Positions 17,840-25,232 of a DNA stretch of 64,000 nt are shown here, piece after piece. The notes beneath the pieces are model-generated. The model worked only from the letters and a program-made list of their open reading frames with translations. It was not told where the DNA came from and searched no databases. The stretch covers positions 2,108,001 to 2,172,000 of the forward strand of contig NZ_BIFR01000002.1 in assembly GCF_003967535.1 (NCBI RefSeq). Reading direction: 5' to 3'. The DNA is from Tengunoibacter tsumagoiensis (GTDB lineage: Bacteria; Chloroflexota; Ktedonobacteria; Ktedonobacterales; Ktedonobacteraceae). A program made the position numbers and the translations under genes. The stretch's first letter is position 1. Each line of letters opens with the position of its first letter.

Positions 17840-18891
17840 TATGCTGCCACCGCCTTTTTCTCTTTCGCCACCTTGACCTTTGGCTCTTTCCGTAAGCGAG
17901 GATTAGCCACTTCATCCATACCAAAGTTAATCAACGATAACGCTGCACTCAGGAAGGCAATACATAATCCTGGTGGGAGGAACCACCACCATGCCCCCAG
18001 TAGAATCGCGTCGTTATTCTGTGCCCAGAAGAGCATAACGCCCCAGCTTACATTATTGGGATCACCCAGGCCCAGAAACTCCAGACCAGCAGCGGCAAGA
18101 AGGGCATAGACAATGGCACCAATGAGGTTGCCTGCCACAATCGAGATCTGATTGGGAAGAATCTCAAAAAAGATGATGCGCCATGTATGCTCTCCACTGG
18201 AGCGTGCGGCCTCCACAAAATCACGATTACGAAGCGACATTGTCTGGGCACGCAATACACGAGCACCGTATGCCCACCCTGTAATCACAAGCACCATTGT
18301 TACGGTAACCGATCCTTTCCAGGGAAAGAAGGCTGCCAGCACAATTGCCAGAGGAAAACCAGGTAACAGCAAGAAGACGTTAATGATAACCGAAATGATA
18401 TCATCAATGACGCCACCAAAGTATCCTGCCGTTAAACCTAAGACAATCGAGATCAGCGTGACCAGAACGCCTGTTACCAGCCCCCACGTTACACTAGAAC
18501 GCGCCCCAATTATAACTTGAGTGAACACGTCCTGGCCCGTCTGGGTAGTCCCCAACCAGTGGTCTGCAGAGGGAGGAGCCAGAGAATCAATCCCGAAGGC
18601 ATTGGGATCTGCATGAAGAAACACAGGTCCAAGCAAAGCAATCAAGACAAACACAAGCGCGACAAACGTCCCCAGAGTCACTTTGCCATTGCGCGTCACC
18701 AGACGCCAGACATCGCTCAGACGGCCCGTTACCACACCAGGACTGCTCACTCCAGCGATGCCAGCCGCCCCCACGCTTGCCGCTGGTACCTGCTGATCGT
18801 CCAGCTGCACTGTACTACTCCGGTCTGCGGAATTCTCAATCTCCATTACGACGTCGGGCTGCTGCTCTGGAGAGGAGGAAGTATTCGTCAT
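17839..18891 (-). CDS. oppC: Oligopeptide/oligosaccharide ABC importer permease (OppC-type)
   Basis: A 350-residue inner-membrane permease. About 65 polar N-terminal residues precede the first helix (VTLGTFVALVFVLIALLGPVF), followed by the OppC motif HWLGTTQTGQDVFTQVIIGARSS. Five further helices follow, and the EAA loop reads RNRDFVEAARSSGEHTWRIIFFEILPN. The C-terminus is Lys-rich. It lies three bases after the OppB-type gene. The N-terminal extension is longer than usual. Confidence 0.9.
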   Translation of the reverse strand: MTNTSSSPEQQPDVVMEIENSADRSSTVQLDDQQVPAASVGAAGIAGVSSPGVVTGRLSDVWRLVTRNGKVTLGTFVALVFVLIALLGPVFLHADPNAFGIDSLAPPSADHWLGTTQTGQDVFTQVIIGARSSVTWGLVTGVLVTLISIVLGLTAGYFGGVIDDIISVIINVFLLLPGFPLAIVLAAFFPWKGSVTVTMVLVITGWAYGARVLRAQTMSLRNRDFVEAARSSGEHTWRIIFFEILPNQISIVAGNLIGAIVYALLAAAGLEFLGLGDPNNVSWGVMLFWAQNNDAILLGAWWWFLPPGLCIAFLSAALSLINFGMDEVANPRLRKEPKVKVAKEKKAVAA

Positions 18892-18894
18892 TGG

Positions 18895-19875
18895 TTAACT
18901 CCTTCCTTGACGTACACGAGGGTCAAGCATAGCATACACCAGATCCACTAAGAAGTTTGCCCCTAATACCGCCAGCGTAATCAATAAGAAAATACCTTGC
19001 ATCAGCGGATAATCTGAGTTCTGTACAGCCTGCAACAGTGAAAAACCGATGCCTGGATAGGAGAAAACAATCTCAATCAGTAATTGTCCGGCCACGACCG
19101 TACCCAACTGCATCGCCAGACCTGTCACACTGGGCAGGACTGCATTACGAGCAGCATAGGCAAACATCACTCGTCCGTTTGAAAGCCCTTTGGCCTGAGC
19201 CATCAAAACATAATCCTCTGACAGGGTCGTCACCATTGAATTACGCATGGTCATAACCCAGCCCGCTATATTTGCAAGCACAAATGAGATAGCTGGCAAG
19301 AGCGCATGTTGAATCGCACTCCCAATAAACTCAGGCGACCAGTCTGGAACCAGCGACGTATCATAGCCGCCTTTAATGGGAAAGAGGTCCAGCGTATAGG
19401 CAAAGATATAGAGCATAATCAATGCCAGGTAGAAGTATGGCACAGCTGAAAAAAAGGAGAGAACAGGCACCAGATTCTCTAGAAATGAGCCACGTCTCCA
19501 GGCAATGACCGTTCCCAGAAATGAGCCCAGCGTGAAACTGATCAGAAGCGAGAGCGTAACCAGAACCAGGGTCCATGGTAACTCTTGCCTGATCATATCG
19601 ATCACAGGGGTAGGGAAATAGGTAATAGAGATACCTAAATTTCCATGCAGAATATTGCCAAGATACTGAAAGTATTGCAGCCAGAGTGGATCATTGGATA
19701 CACCAAATTGAAGCTCAAGCGCATGAAGCGCCTCAGGCTGAATGCGACCTTGCATTCGACCAATCAGAATCAGTGCCGGGTTACCTGGCGCCAATCGAGG
19801 GATCAGAAAGTTCAGCGAGACCGATGCCCACAAGGCAACCAGGTAAAAGCCAATGCGACGAAGCAAATGGCGCAT
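18895..19875 (-). CDS. oppB: Oligopeptide/oligosaccharide ABC importer permease (OppB-type)
   Basis: A 326-residue permease with six helices. The N-terminal RRIGFYLVALWASVSLNFLIPRLAPG motif is typical of OppB/DppB, and the EAA loop reads YVLMAQAKGLSNGRVMFAYAARNAVLP. AAAGGAGG precedes the ATG. It is the first gene of the B-C-D-F operon. The matching lipoprotein gene lies further upstream (24660), separated by two LacI genes, and a 13-bp tandem repeat sits in the promoter region. Confidence 0.92.
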   Translation of the reverse strand: MRHLLRRIGFYLVALWASVSLNFLIPRLAPGNPALILIGRMQGRIQPEALHALELQFGVSNDPLWLQYFQYLGNILHGNLGISITYFPTPVIDMIRQELPWTLVLVTLSLLISFTLGSFLGTVIAWRRGSFLENLVPVLSFFSAVPYFYLALIMLYIFAYTLDLFPIKGGYDTSLVPDWSPEFIGSAIQHALLPAISFVLANIAGWVMTMRNSMVTTLSEDYVLMAQAKGLSNGRVMFAYAARNAVLPSVTGLAMQLGTVVAGQLLIEIVFSYPGIGFSLLQAVQNSDYPLMQGIFLLITLAVLGANFLVDLVYAMLDPRVRQGRS

Positions 19876-19996
19876 CAGATGCCTCCTTTAGGATGATGCA
19901 TACACTACAATACCAGAACAAATACATCGTACAAAATGCACTCATTGATCATGACTGTCTGTGCACAATACAGGTAAAAATACGTTCCATTCTGTT

Positions 19997-20047
19997 GTTT
20001 CAGTATGGTGTTTCAGTACAGTGTTTCAGTATGGTGTTTAAGGTATG
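19997..20047. repeat. 13-bp tandem repeat upstream of oppB
   Basis: GTTTCAGTATGGT occurs at 19997-20009, with one variant copy (GTTTCAGTACAGT) at 20010-20022, an exact copy at 20023-20035 and a partial fourth unit. The array lies about 120 bp upstream of the oppB start and ends just before the stop of the LacI gene. It may be a binding site for a regulator or a slippage product. Confidence 0.8.
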
Positions 20048-20051
20048 AAAT

Positions 20052-21167
20052 TTAAGGGAATGAATCTTTCATATGGTGATGAAGAGGTTTCGCACCACAT
20101 GATGAGCGCACAACCAGTCTGGTTGAGAGTACAATCTGCACAGAATGAGCTTCAACCTGCTGTAATGGCTGGCGGGATGTTTCTGCTGAAGGAAAGATAA
20201 AGGATGGCTGGGCTGAATCGTCAAGCAAAGAAAGCAGCAGCTCAACGCCATGCTTTCCAATCTCGGCAAAAGGTTGTTTGACCGTGGTTAATGCTGGACG
20301 AACCAGCAAAGAAGAGGCAATATCGTCAAAACCTACGAGAGCGATATCTTCCGGTACACGCAGACCAAATGAGTTTGCAACATCGATTACCGCGTAAGCG
20401 GTCAGGTCGTTTGCGGCAAAAATTGCTGTTGGTCGCTGTTCAACGGGCAAAGAGAGGAGCTGCCTGGCGGGCTCAACTCCCCCCAGGTATTCAAAATCGC
20501 CCTGGCTCACCAGCGTCTGGTCAACCGCGATTCCTGACGCCTCCAGTTCCTGACAATAGCCCTGATAACGCTCAAGTGTACAGAGATAGTCTTTTTTCCC
20601 GAGGATATGTCCAATGCGCCGATGACCAAGTGCGATCAGATGCTTGACCGCCTGGCGAGCCCCCTGGACATTGTCCACATTAATCCATGGCATAGCAGTA
20701 TGATGAGCAGCATCATCAATCATGACCACAGGGAAACCATGAATATGCAAGCGTTCAACATATTGAGCGGAACGTCCGGGGAGGATAGCAAGCAGACCAG
20801 CAGGAAGTTTTGTGGAAAAAATATGGTCGAGGATATCTCCCTTATCATTATCACGTGCCATATCATTAATGCTATAGACTAATAATTCATACGGTGTATG
20901 ACCAATAGTCTCGGAGACTCCACGCATGATATCTGCCACATAAAACCAGTTAAAGGAGGGAATAAGCACACCGAGGAGGCGATTCCGCCCACCTGCCAGA
21001 CCAGAAGCGGTAATGCTAGGGACAAAACCTACTTCCTGCATGATCTGAAGAATACGTGCGCGCGTGGCAGGATCTACATCTGGCTTGTTGTTAAGCACCC
21101 GCGAAACGGTTGCCTTCGATACTCCCGCCAGTTTCGCAATATCGCCAATCGTATGCTTCCTTGCCAT
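20052..21167 (-). CDS. LacI-family transcriptional repressor (paralogue 1)
   Basis: A 371-residue repressor. The helix-turn-helix and hinge read TIGDIAKLAGVSKATVSRVLNNKP, followed by a periplasmic-binding-protein-like effector domain (LLGVLIPSF, ALVGFDDIASSLLVRPALTTVKQP). A C-terminal tail of about 40 residues after the domain is unusual (SSCGAKPLHHHM). ATG 21167 is preferred over the GTG two codons upstream. The protein is closely similar along its length to the one at 21553-22683. It lies between the oligosaccharide-type lipoprotein gene and the oppBCDF operon, so it probably controls them. Its promoter overlaps a palindrome at 21294-21329, which suggests autoregulation. Confidence 0.93.
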   Translation of the reverse strand: MARKHTIGDIAKLAGVSKATVSRVLNNKPDVDPATRARILQIMQEVGFVPSITASGLAGGRNRLLGVLIPSFNWFYVADIMRGVSETIGHTPYELLVYSINDMARDNDKGDILDHIFSTKLPAGLLAILPGRSAQYVERLHIHGFPVVMIDDAAHHTAMPWINVDNVQGARQAVKHLIALGHRRIGHILGKKDYLCTLERYQGYCQELEASGIAVDQTLVSQGDFEYLGGVEPARQLLSLPVEQRPTAIFAANDLTAYAVIDVANSFGLRVPEDIALVGFDDIASSLLVRPALTTVKQPFAEIGKHGVELLLSLLDDSAQPSFIFPSAETSRQPLQQVEAHSVQIVLSTRLVVRSSCGAKPLHHHMKDSFP

Positions 21168-21293
21168 AAGCACAAACCCCTTTGCAACAGCAACTCTGCT
21201 ATCTTATACTATGCCTGAATGACATCTCTTTCAGCACACAAACATGGAAAAAATGAAAGACAGAACATTGTCTCTTCATTGCATACTTTTCCT

Positions 21294-21363
21294 GATACCG
21301 ATACCGTAACCGGTTTCGGTATCGGTTACGAGAAAGTATACCCACTATTGTTGAATTTGTCAA
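21294..21363 (-). promoter_or_regulatory. Promoter and hexamer palindrome of LacI paralogue 1
   Basis: TTGACA (21358-21363, minus) and TATACT (21335-21340) are 17 bases apart. Immediately downstream, 21294-21329 is a 36-bp near-perfect palindrome built of six hexamers; the left half is GATACC GATACC GTAACC and the right half is almost its complement. The centre, GTAACC-GGTTTC, matches the CG-centred LacI-family operator type. It covers the predicted transcription start, an ideal place for repression. Confidence 0.8.
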
Positions 21364-21481
21364 TGGATTTTAAGGCAATTACAAAGCGGGGGTGCATGTA
21401 TTACAAAATGGCTGCGCTATCAAACGGACCTGAGAACGACTCAACCAACCATTGCATTTTCAGCGATACATTCAAAAACCA

Positions 21482-21506
21482 CCTCTCCAATTGAGTCATG
21501 GAGAGG
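21482..21506 (-). terminator. Terminator of LacI paralogue 2
   Basis: CCTCTCC/GGAGAGG stem with an 11-base loop; read on the minus strand it is followed by GGTTTTTG. It lies 47 bases past the stop of the LacI gene that starts at 22683. The rest of 21364-21552 shows nothing. Confidence 0.65.
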
Positions 21507-21552
21507 CGAGTAATTGCTTTTTTATCCGTTCTGTTCAATCGAGAGATAAGCA

Positions 21553-22683
21553 TTAGAGAACCTTTGAAGGAATAATCTCATCGACACTTTGCTGTTGGCG
21601 CTGTGCACCACAGGAGGCCCTCACTACTAACGTTGTTTGCAAGGAGATATGAGGAGGGCGCACCATTCCTTCAGATGGAGTGAGAACAGGTAATGATAAA
21701 GCAAGCAGGCTACTATCGGCACGCTGGACTGGTGTATTTAATAGAGCGAGTAAGAGCTCTACTCCGCATTTCCCAATCTCCGCAAATGGTTGCCTGACCG
21801 TGGTAAGTGCTGGACGAATTCGAGCAGACGACTCAATATCATCAAAGCCAACAACTGCTAGATCGCCTGGAACACGCAGACCATAGCTATCAGCGACGTC
21901 AATGACAGCATAAGCCGTAAGATCGGTGGAGGCAAAGAGCGCGGTTGGTCGAACCTCTGCCGGGAGAGAGAGGAGTTGATGGGCTGCATCTAACGCGCCA
22001 TGATACTCAAAATTCCCCTGAGCGACTAACAGTGGATCGAGGGCGATACCTGCTTCCTCTAACGCCTGGCAGTATCCCTGGTAGCGCTCGTGAGCACAGA
22101 TAAAGTTTTGCGGACCATAAATATGGGCAATCCTTCGATGACCAAGCTCAATCAGATGCTTAACCGCTAAATAAGAACCATGCACACTGTCCACATTGAC
22201 CCAGGGCATATTCGGATGGTGCGCTGTATCATCTACCATCACCACTGGAAATCCATGCGTGTGAAGACGCTCAACATAAGGAGCCGAATGCCCTGGTAAG
22301 ATCGCAAGAAGACCGGCAGGCAACTTTGTAGACAGAATATGATCGAGAATATCACCCTTATCATTATCACGTGCCATATCATTAATACTATAGACCAGGA
22401 GCTCATAGGGGGTATGGCCAATCATTTCGGAGACGCCACGCATAATCTCACCCACAAAAGACCAGGAGAACGAAGGAATCAGCACTCCAACCAGGCGATT
22501 TCTCCCACCTGCCAGACCAGAGGCCGTAATACTGGGAACAAAACTGACCTCTTGCATAATTTGATGAATCCGCGCACGAGTCGAGGGATCAACGTCTGGC
22601 TTGTTGTTCAATACACGCGAGACGGTGGCCTTTGAAACACCTGCTAGTTGTGCAATATCATCAATGGTATATTTCCTTGCCAT
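21553..22683 (-). CDS. LacI-family transcriptional repressor (paralogue 2)
   Basis: A 376-residue paralogue of the neighbouring LacI protein, starting at ATG 22683 (MARKYTIDDIAQLAGVSKAT); the open frame upstream is not expected to be translated because it runs through the promoter. The effector domain retains YELLVYSINDMARDNDKGD almost unchanged, while the C-terminal 40 residues differ most. This arrangement fits tandem duplication followed by divergence of the effector pocket. Its own promoter at 22833-22861 has a different operator sequence from paralogue 1, so the two repressors may no longer bind the same sites. Confidence 0.93.
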   Translation of the reverse strand: MARKYTIDDIAQLAGVSKATVSRVLNNKPDVDPSTRARIHQIMQEVSFVPSITASGLAGGRNRLVGVLIPSFSWSFVGEIMRGVSEMIGHTPYELLVYSINDMARDNDKGDILDHILSTKLPAGLLAILPGHSAPYVERLHTHGFPVVMVDDTAHHPNMPWVNVDSVHGSYLAVKHLIELGHRRIAHIYGPQNFICAHERYQGYCQALEEAGIALDPLLVAQGNFEYHGALDAAHQLLSLPAEVRPTALFASTDLTAYAVIDVADSYGLRVPGDLAVVGFDDIESSARIRPALTTVRQPFAEIGKCGVELLLALLNTPVQRADSSLLALSLPVLTPSEGMVRPPHISLQTTLVVRASCGAQRQQQSVDEIIPSKVL

Positions 22684-22813
22684 AAGGCCCAACCCCTTTT
22701 TCACAACACGAATAGTACACGATGTATCAGCAGAATATTCACTAGAAAGACATACGATGAAGAGAAAAGACTTTTCCTCTTCGTAGAGGCTATCAAAAAT
22801 GCTAAAAACGATA

Positions 22814-22861
22814 CCAGGGACAATTACGAACAATTGTACCAGTACCCTGGATATCTGTCAA
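22814..22861 (-). promoter_or_regulatory. Promoter and operator-like palindrome of LacI paralogue 2
   Basis: TTGACA (22856-22861, minus) and TACAAT (22833-22838) are 17 bases apart. An inverted repeat with outer arms CCAGGG/CCCTGG (22814-22850) and inner ACAATT/AATTGT spans the -10 and start region. The layout equals that of paralogue 1 but the sequence has changed. Confidence 0.7.
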
Positions 22862-22888
22862 GAATATTGGCTCATTCGGCATTTCCTA

Positions 22889-22938
22889 GAAAAAAGCTCC
22901 GAAAGAGCTCCTTCGCGCCAGTGCGAAGGAACTCTTTC
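22889..22938 (-). terminator. Rho-independent terminator of the lipoprotein gene
   Basis: GAAAGAGcTCCTTCGC and its near-complement form a stem of about 15 bp at 22901-22938; on the minus strand it is followed by GGAGCTTTTTTC. It lies 31 bases past the stop of the substrate-binding protein and separates it from LacI paralogue 2. Confidence 0.85.
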
Positions 22939-22968
22939 ATTTGCTTCAATGGCTACAAAGCTTTTTCC

Positions 22969-24660
22969 TTATTTGGCAGGCTGAAGGTTAAGGACTACCT
23001 GTTCAGCATCGGGATAGGTATAAGGAGAGGCTACAGAATACTGATGGTCTTTGTCAGGCCAATTGACAAAATTGGTGGTATTGTACTCATACCAGCTCAC
23101 CCCATAGACCAATGGCACTGTAGGAACCTGTTCCACCATTACCTTCTCAAGACCTTGAACCGCTTTCAACTGTGCATCTTTGTCAGTTGTAGAAACATAC
23201 TGGTTCAGCAGATCATCTGTGGTCTTGTCCATCCAACGAGCATAGTTCGTTGAGGCCTTCTGTCCAATGGGCGCTGAGCCTGCGCTATTTAAGAAACCAT
23301 TGTACATAAAGTATGGTGAAGGACCACCAGCAGGAGAGTTGATAGATGCATCGTAATCACCCATCTGTAATGCGTTGGTGTACGCCGCATACGAGAGCGG
23401 GTTGACGGTGACATCCATTCCGATGGCTTTCAGATTCTGAGAGGCAATCTGACAGATGGTAACCCAGTCGGTCCAACCAGTTACCACGTTCAACTTGAAG
23501 GAGAGTCTATTGCCATCTTTATCAGCATAGATACCATCGCTACCTTTTTTGTACCCTGCATCTTCCAGAAGCTTGGTAGCAGCGTTTGTATCCAGCTTAA
23601 AGCTCGCATCTTTGTACTCTGGGGCCAGATAGCTATTAAAGTTGGGGACAATGACTCCCGTAGGATGAGCAACTGGTTCGTAACCACTCTCGGCAACATG
23701 ATACATCTGATCTCGATCCAGTGCCGTACTGATGGCCTTACGGACTGCGATGTTGTTGAATGGAGCCTTGGCATTATTCAATACAATCATCACTAATCCA
23801 CCAGGCGCGAACCAATACTTATGATGGGTAGGATCTGGTTTGACAAAGGTCTTGTCGATCTGTGGTGTAAAGAGTCCAGTCCAGTCCAGGTTCCCTTTGT
23901 TCAGATCCAACTCAACTGAGGTATTGGAGTTGTAAGCTGGATAACGCAGCTCCTTCACCGCAGGTTTTGTACCCCAGAAGCTCGTGTTCTGCTCCATCGT
24001 ATACAACTGTGGCGTGAATGACTTTAATTTGAAGGGGCCTGTTCCAACTGGATCAGGATTGGGATACTTCGAGATATCTCCCACACTCGACCAGATATGT
24101 TTCGGCAGAATCCAGGTGTTTCCACCAGCATACCAGAGAATTGGGGAATACGGCTGCTTCAAAGTAATCGTTACCGTATGATCGTCTGTTGCAGTCACAT
24201 CCTGGAAGTAGTTCCATAATGCATTACCATCAGCCGCTGGATACTGTTTCAATAGATTGAAGGTGAATGCTACGTCTTCAGCGGTAAATGGCTGTCCATC
24301 GGACCACTGGACATTCGAACGTGTGGTGAACGTAAGTGTTTTCGCATCACTGGAGAGATTGTAGCTGGATGCAAGCCAGGGTTTTACGTCTCCATTGAGC
24401 TGGTTAATGTAGAGCAATGTCTCATAAATCAGACCCGAGGTACCCGGATCTCCACCAACGGCTGCGTAAGGATTGAAGACACGCGTGAAATCACCATTTG
24501 GACCGGTCTGAATTGTCAAATAATCATGCTTAGCAGCTGAGGTCTTTGTGCTATTCGCACCACCACAGGCTGTGAGAAGCAGACCAAAGACAACGAGCAA
24601 CGAACAAAGCATAAAGCCGGTTTTTGCTTTCGTTCCTGAAAAAAAAGAGGTATTGGACAC
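22969..24660 (-). CDS. Extracellular substrate-binding lipoprotein, family 5 (oligosaccharide or peptide)
   Basis: A 563-residue secreted lipoprotein. The signal peptide ends in a lipobox (LLLTACGG, Cys about 32), so it is anchored outside the membrane. The family 5 signature region (TFTTRSNVQWSDGQPFTAEDVAFTFNLL) lies at about 110-135, and the C-terminal end (NFVNWPDKDHQYSVASPYTYPD) resembles binding proteins of this class that bind beta-linked oligosaccharides. The start is GTG 24660, with AGGAGG six bases upstream. It is the likely partner of oppBCDF, although two LacI genes lie between. LacI control favours a sugar ligand; this is inference. Confidence 0.9.
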   Translation of the reverse strand: MSNTSFFSGTKAKTGFMLCSLLVVFGLLLTACGGANSTKTSAAKHDYLTIQTGPNGDFTRVFNPYAAVGGDPGTSGLIYETLLYINQLNGDVKPWLASSYNLSSDAKTLTFTTRSNVQWSDGQPFTAEDVAFTFNLLKQYPAADGNALWNYFQDVTATDDHTVTITLKQPYSPILWYAGGNTWILPKHIWSSVGDISKYPNPDPVGTGPFKLKSFTPQLYTMEQNTSFWGTKPAVKELRYPAYNSNTSVELDLNKGNLDWTGLFTPQIDKTFVKPDPTHHKYWFAPGGLVMIVLNNAKAPFNNIAVRKAISTALDRDQMYHVAESGYEPVAHPTGVIVPNFNSYLAPEYKDASFKLDTNAATKLLEDAGYKKGSDGIYADKDGNRLSFKLNVVTGWTDWVTICQIASQNLKAIGMDVTVNPLSYAAYTNALQMGDYDASINSPAGGPSPYFMYNGFLNSAGSAPIGQKASTNYARWMDKTTDDLLNQYVSTTDKDAQLKAVQGLEKVMVEQVPTVPLVYGVSWYEYNTTNFVNWPDKDHQYSVASPYTYPDAEQVVLNLQPAK

Positions 24661-24735
24661 GCTAGGCCTCCTACATAGGGGATAATGAATCTAACGTTGA
24701 TTCGAAGTGTCAATTACCATACAAAAAAACATACT

Positions 24736-24996
24736 TTAGTCAGTTGGCGACAATGTTGCAAGTTCGTATCCTCCATCCATCAGGGCAAAGACAGAAAAAA
24801 TTGAGGAAACAAATGTAAGAAGAAGTGCTGTTCGCAGGTGGAGAATGCTCGCGTAAAGGCGGTTCTTACCATGTGCCAGGGAATGCATGTACACATGAAA
24901 AAGCCTTACTCCTGGTCTGATATTCCGCATCTCGGAGCAGATATATCCACTTACCAGTCGTAAGAACTCAGGTATCTTCTGCTTCCTTGCGTTCAT
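24736..24996 (-). pseudogene. Decayed third LacI paralogue (86-codon remnant)
   Basis: An 86-codon frame starts at ATG 24996 with AAGGAG six bases upstream. It begins MNARKQKIPEFLRLVSG, which lines up with MARKHTIGDIAKLAG of the LacI neighbours; later AHGKNRLYASIL aligns with AGGRNRLLGVLI and GGYELATL with TPYELLVY. The helix-turn-helix core is lost. The upstream DNA (CCTTTACAACAGCAACATTGC) is also nearly the same as that before LacI paralogue 1, and the same promoter-palindrome unit lies at 25107-25177. It may still be transcribed with the lipoprotein gene. Confidence 0.5.
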
Positions 24997-25106
24997 GCTA
25001 AACTCCTTTACAACAGCAACATTGCTATCAAACTCTGTTTGAACTACAATTGTTCAAAATCCGTGTGACAAAATGGGAACCCGTTAAATCTTGCCTATTT
25101 TGCCTC

Positions 25107-25177
25107 GGTACCGTTCCCGTTACCGATTTCGGTATCGGTTACGGAGAAAGTATACCCAGTATTCCTGGGTTTGTCAA
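25107..25177 (-). promoter_or_regulatory. Promoter and hexamer palindrome upstream of the LacI remnant and lipoprotein gene
   Basis: TTGACA (25172-25177, minus) and TATACT (25149-25154) are 17 bases apart, and 25107-25142 is again made of six hexamers (the right half being GATTTC GGTATC GGTTAC). The right half is almost identical to the one at 21312-21329; the left half has changed more. It probably drives the remnant and the binding-protein gene under LacI control. Confidence 0.75.
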
Positions 25178-25232
25178 TGAAATTGCGGAGCAATTTCAGG
25201 AAAAATGCGACAGCGGCCTTTATCTATTTGTG

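Noticed and set aside
21294..21329. Hexamer repeats as a CRISPR-like or satellite array
   Set aside because: The units are arranged as a single palindrome over a promoter start, not as repeats with spacers.
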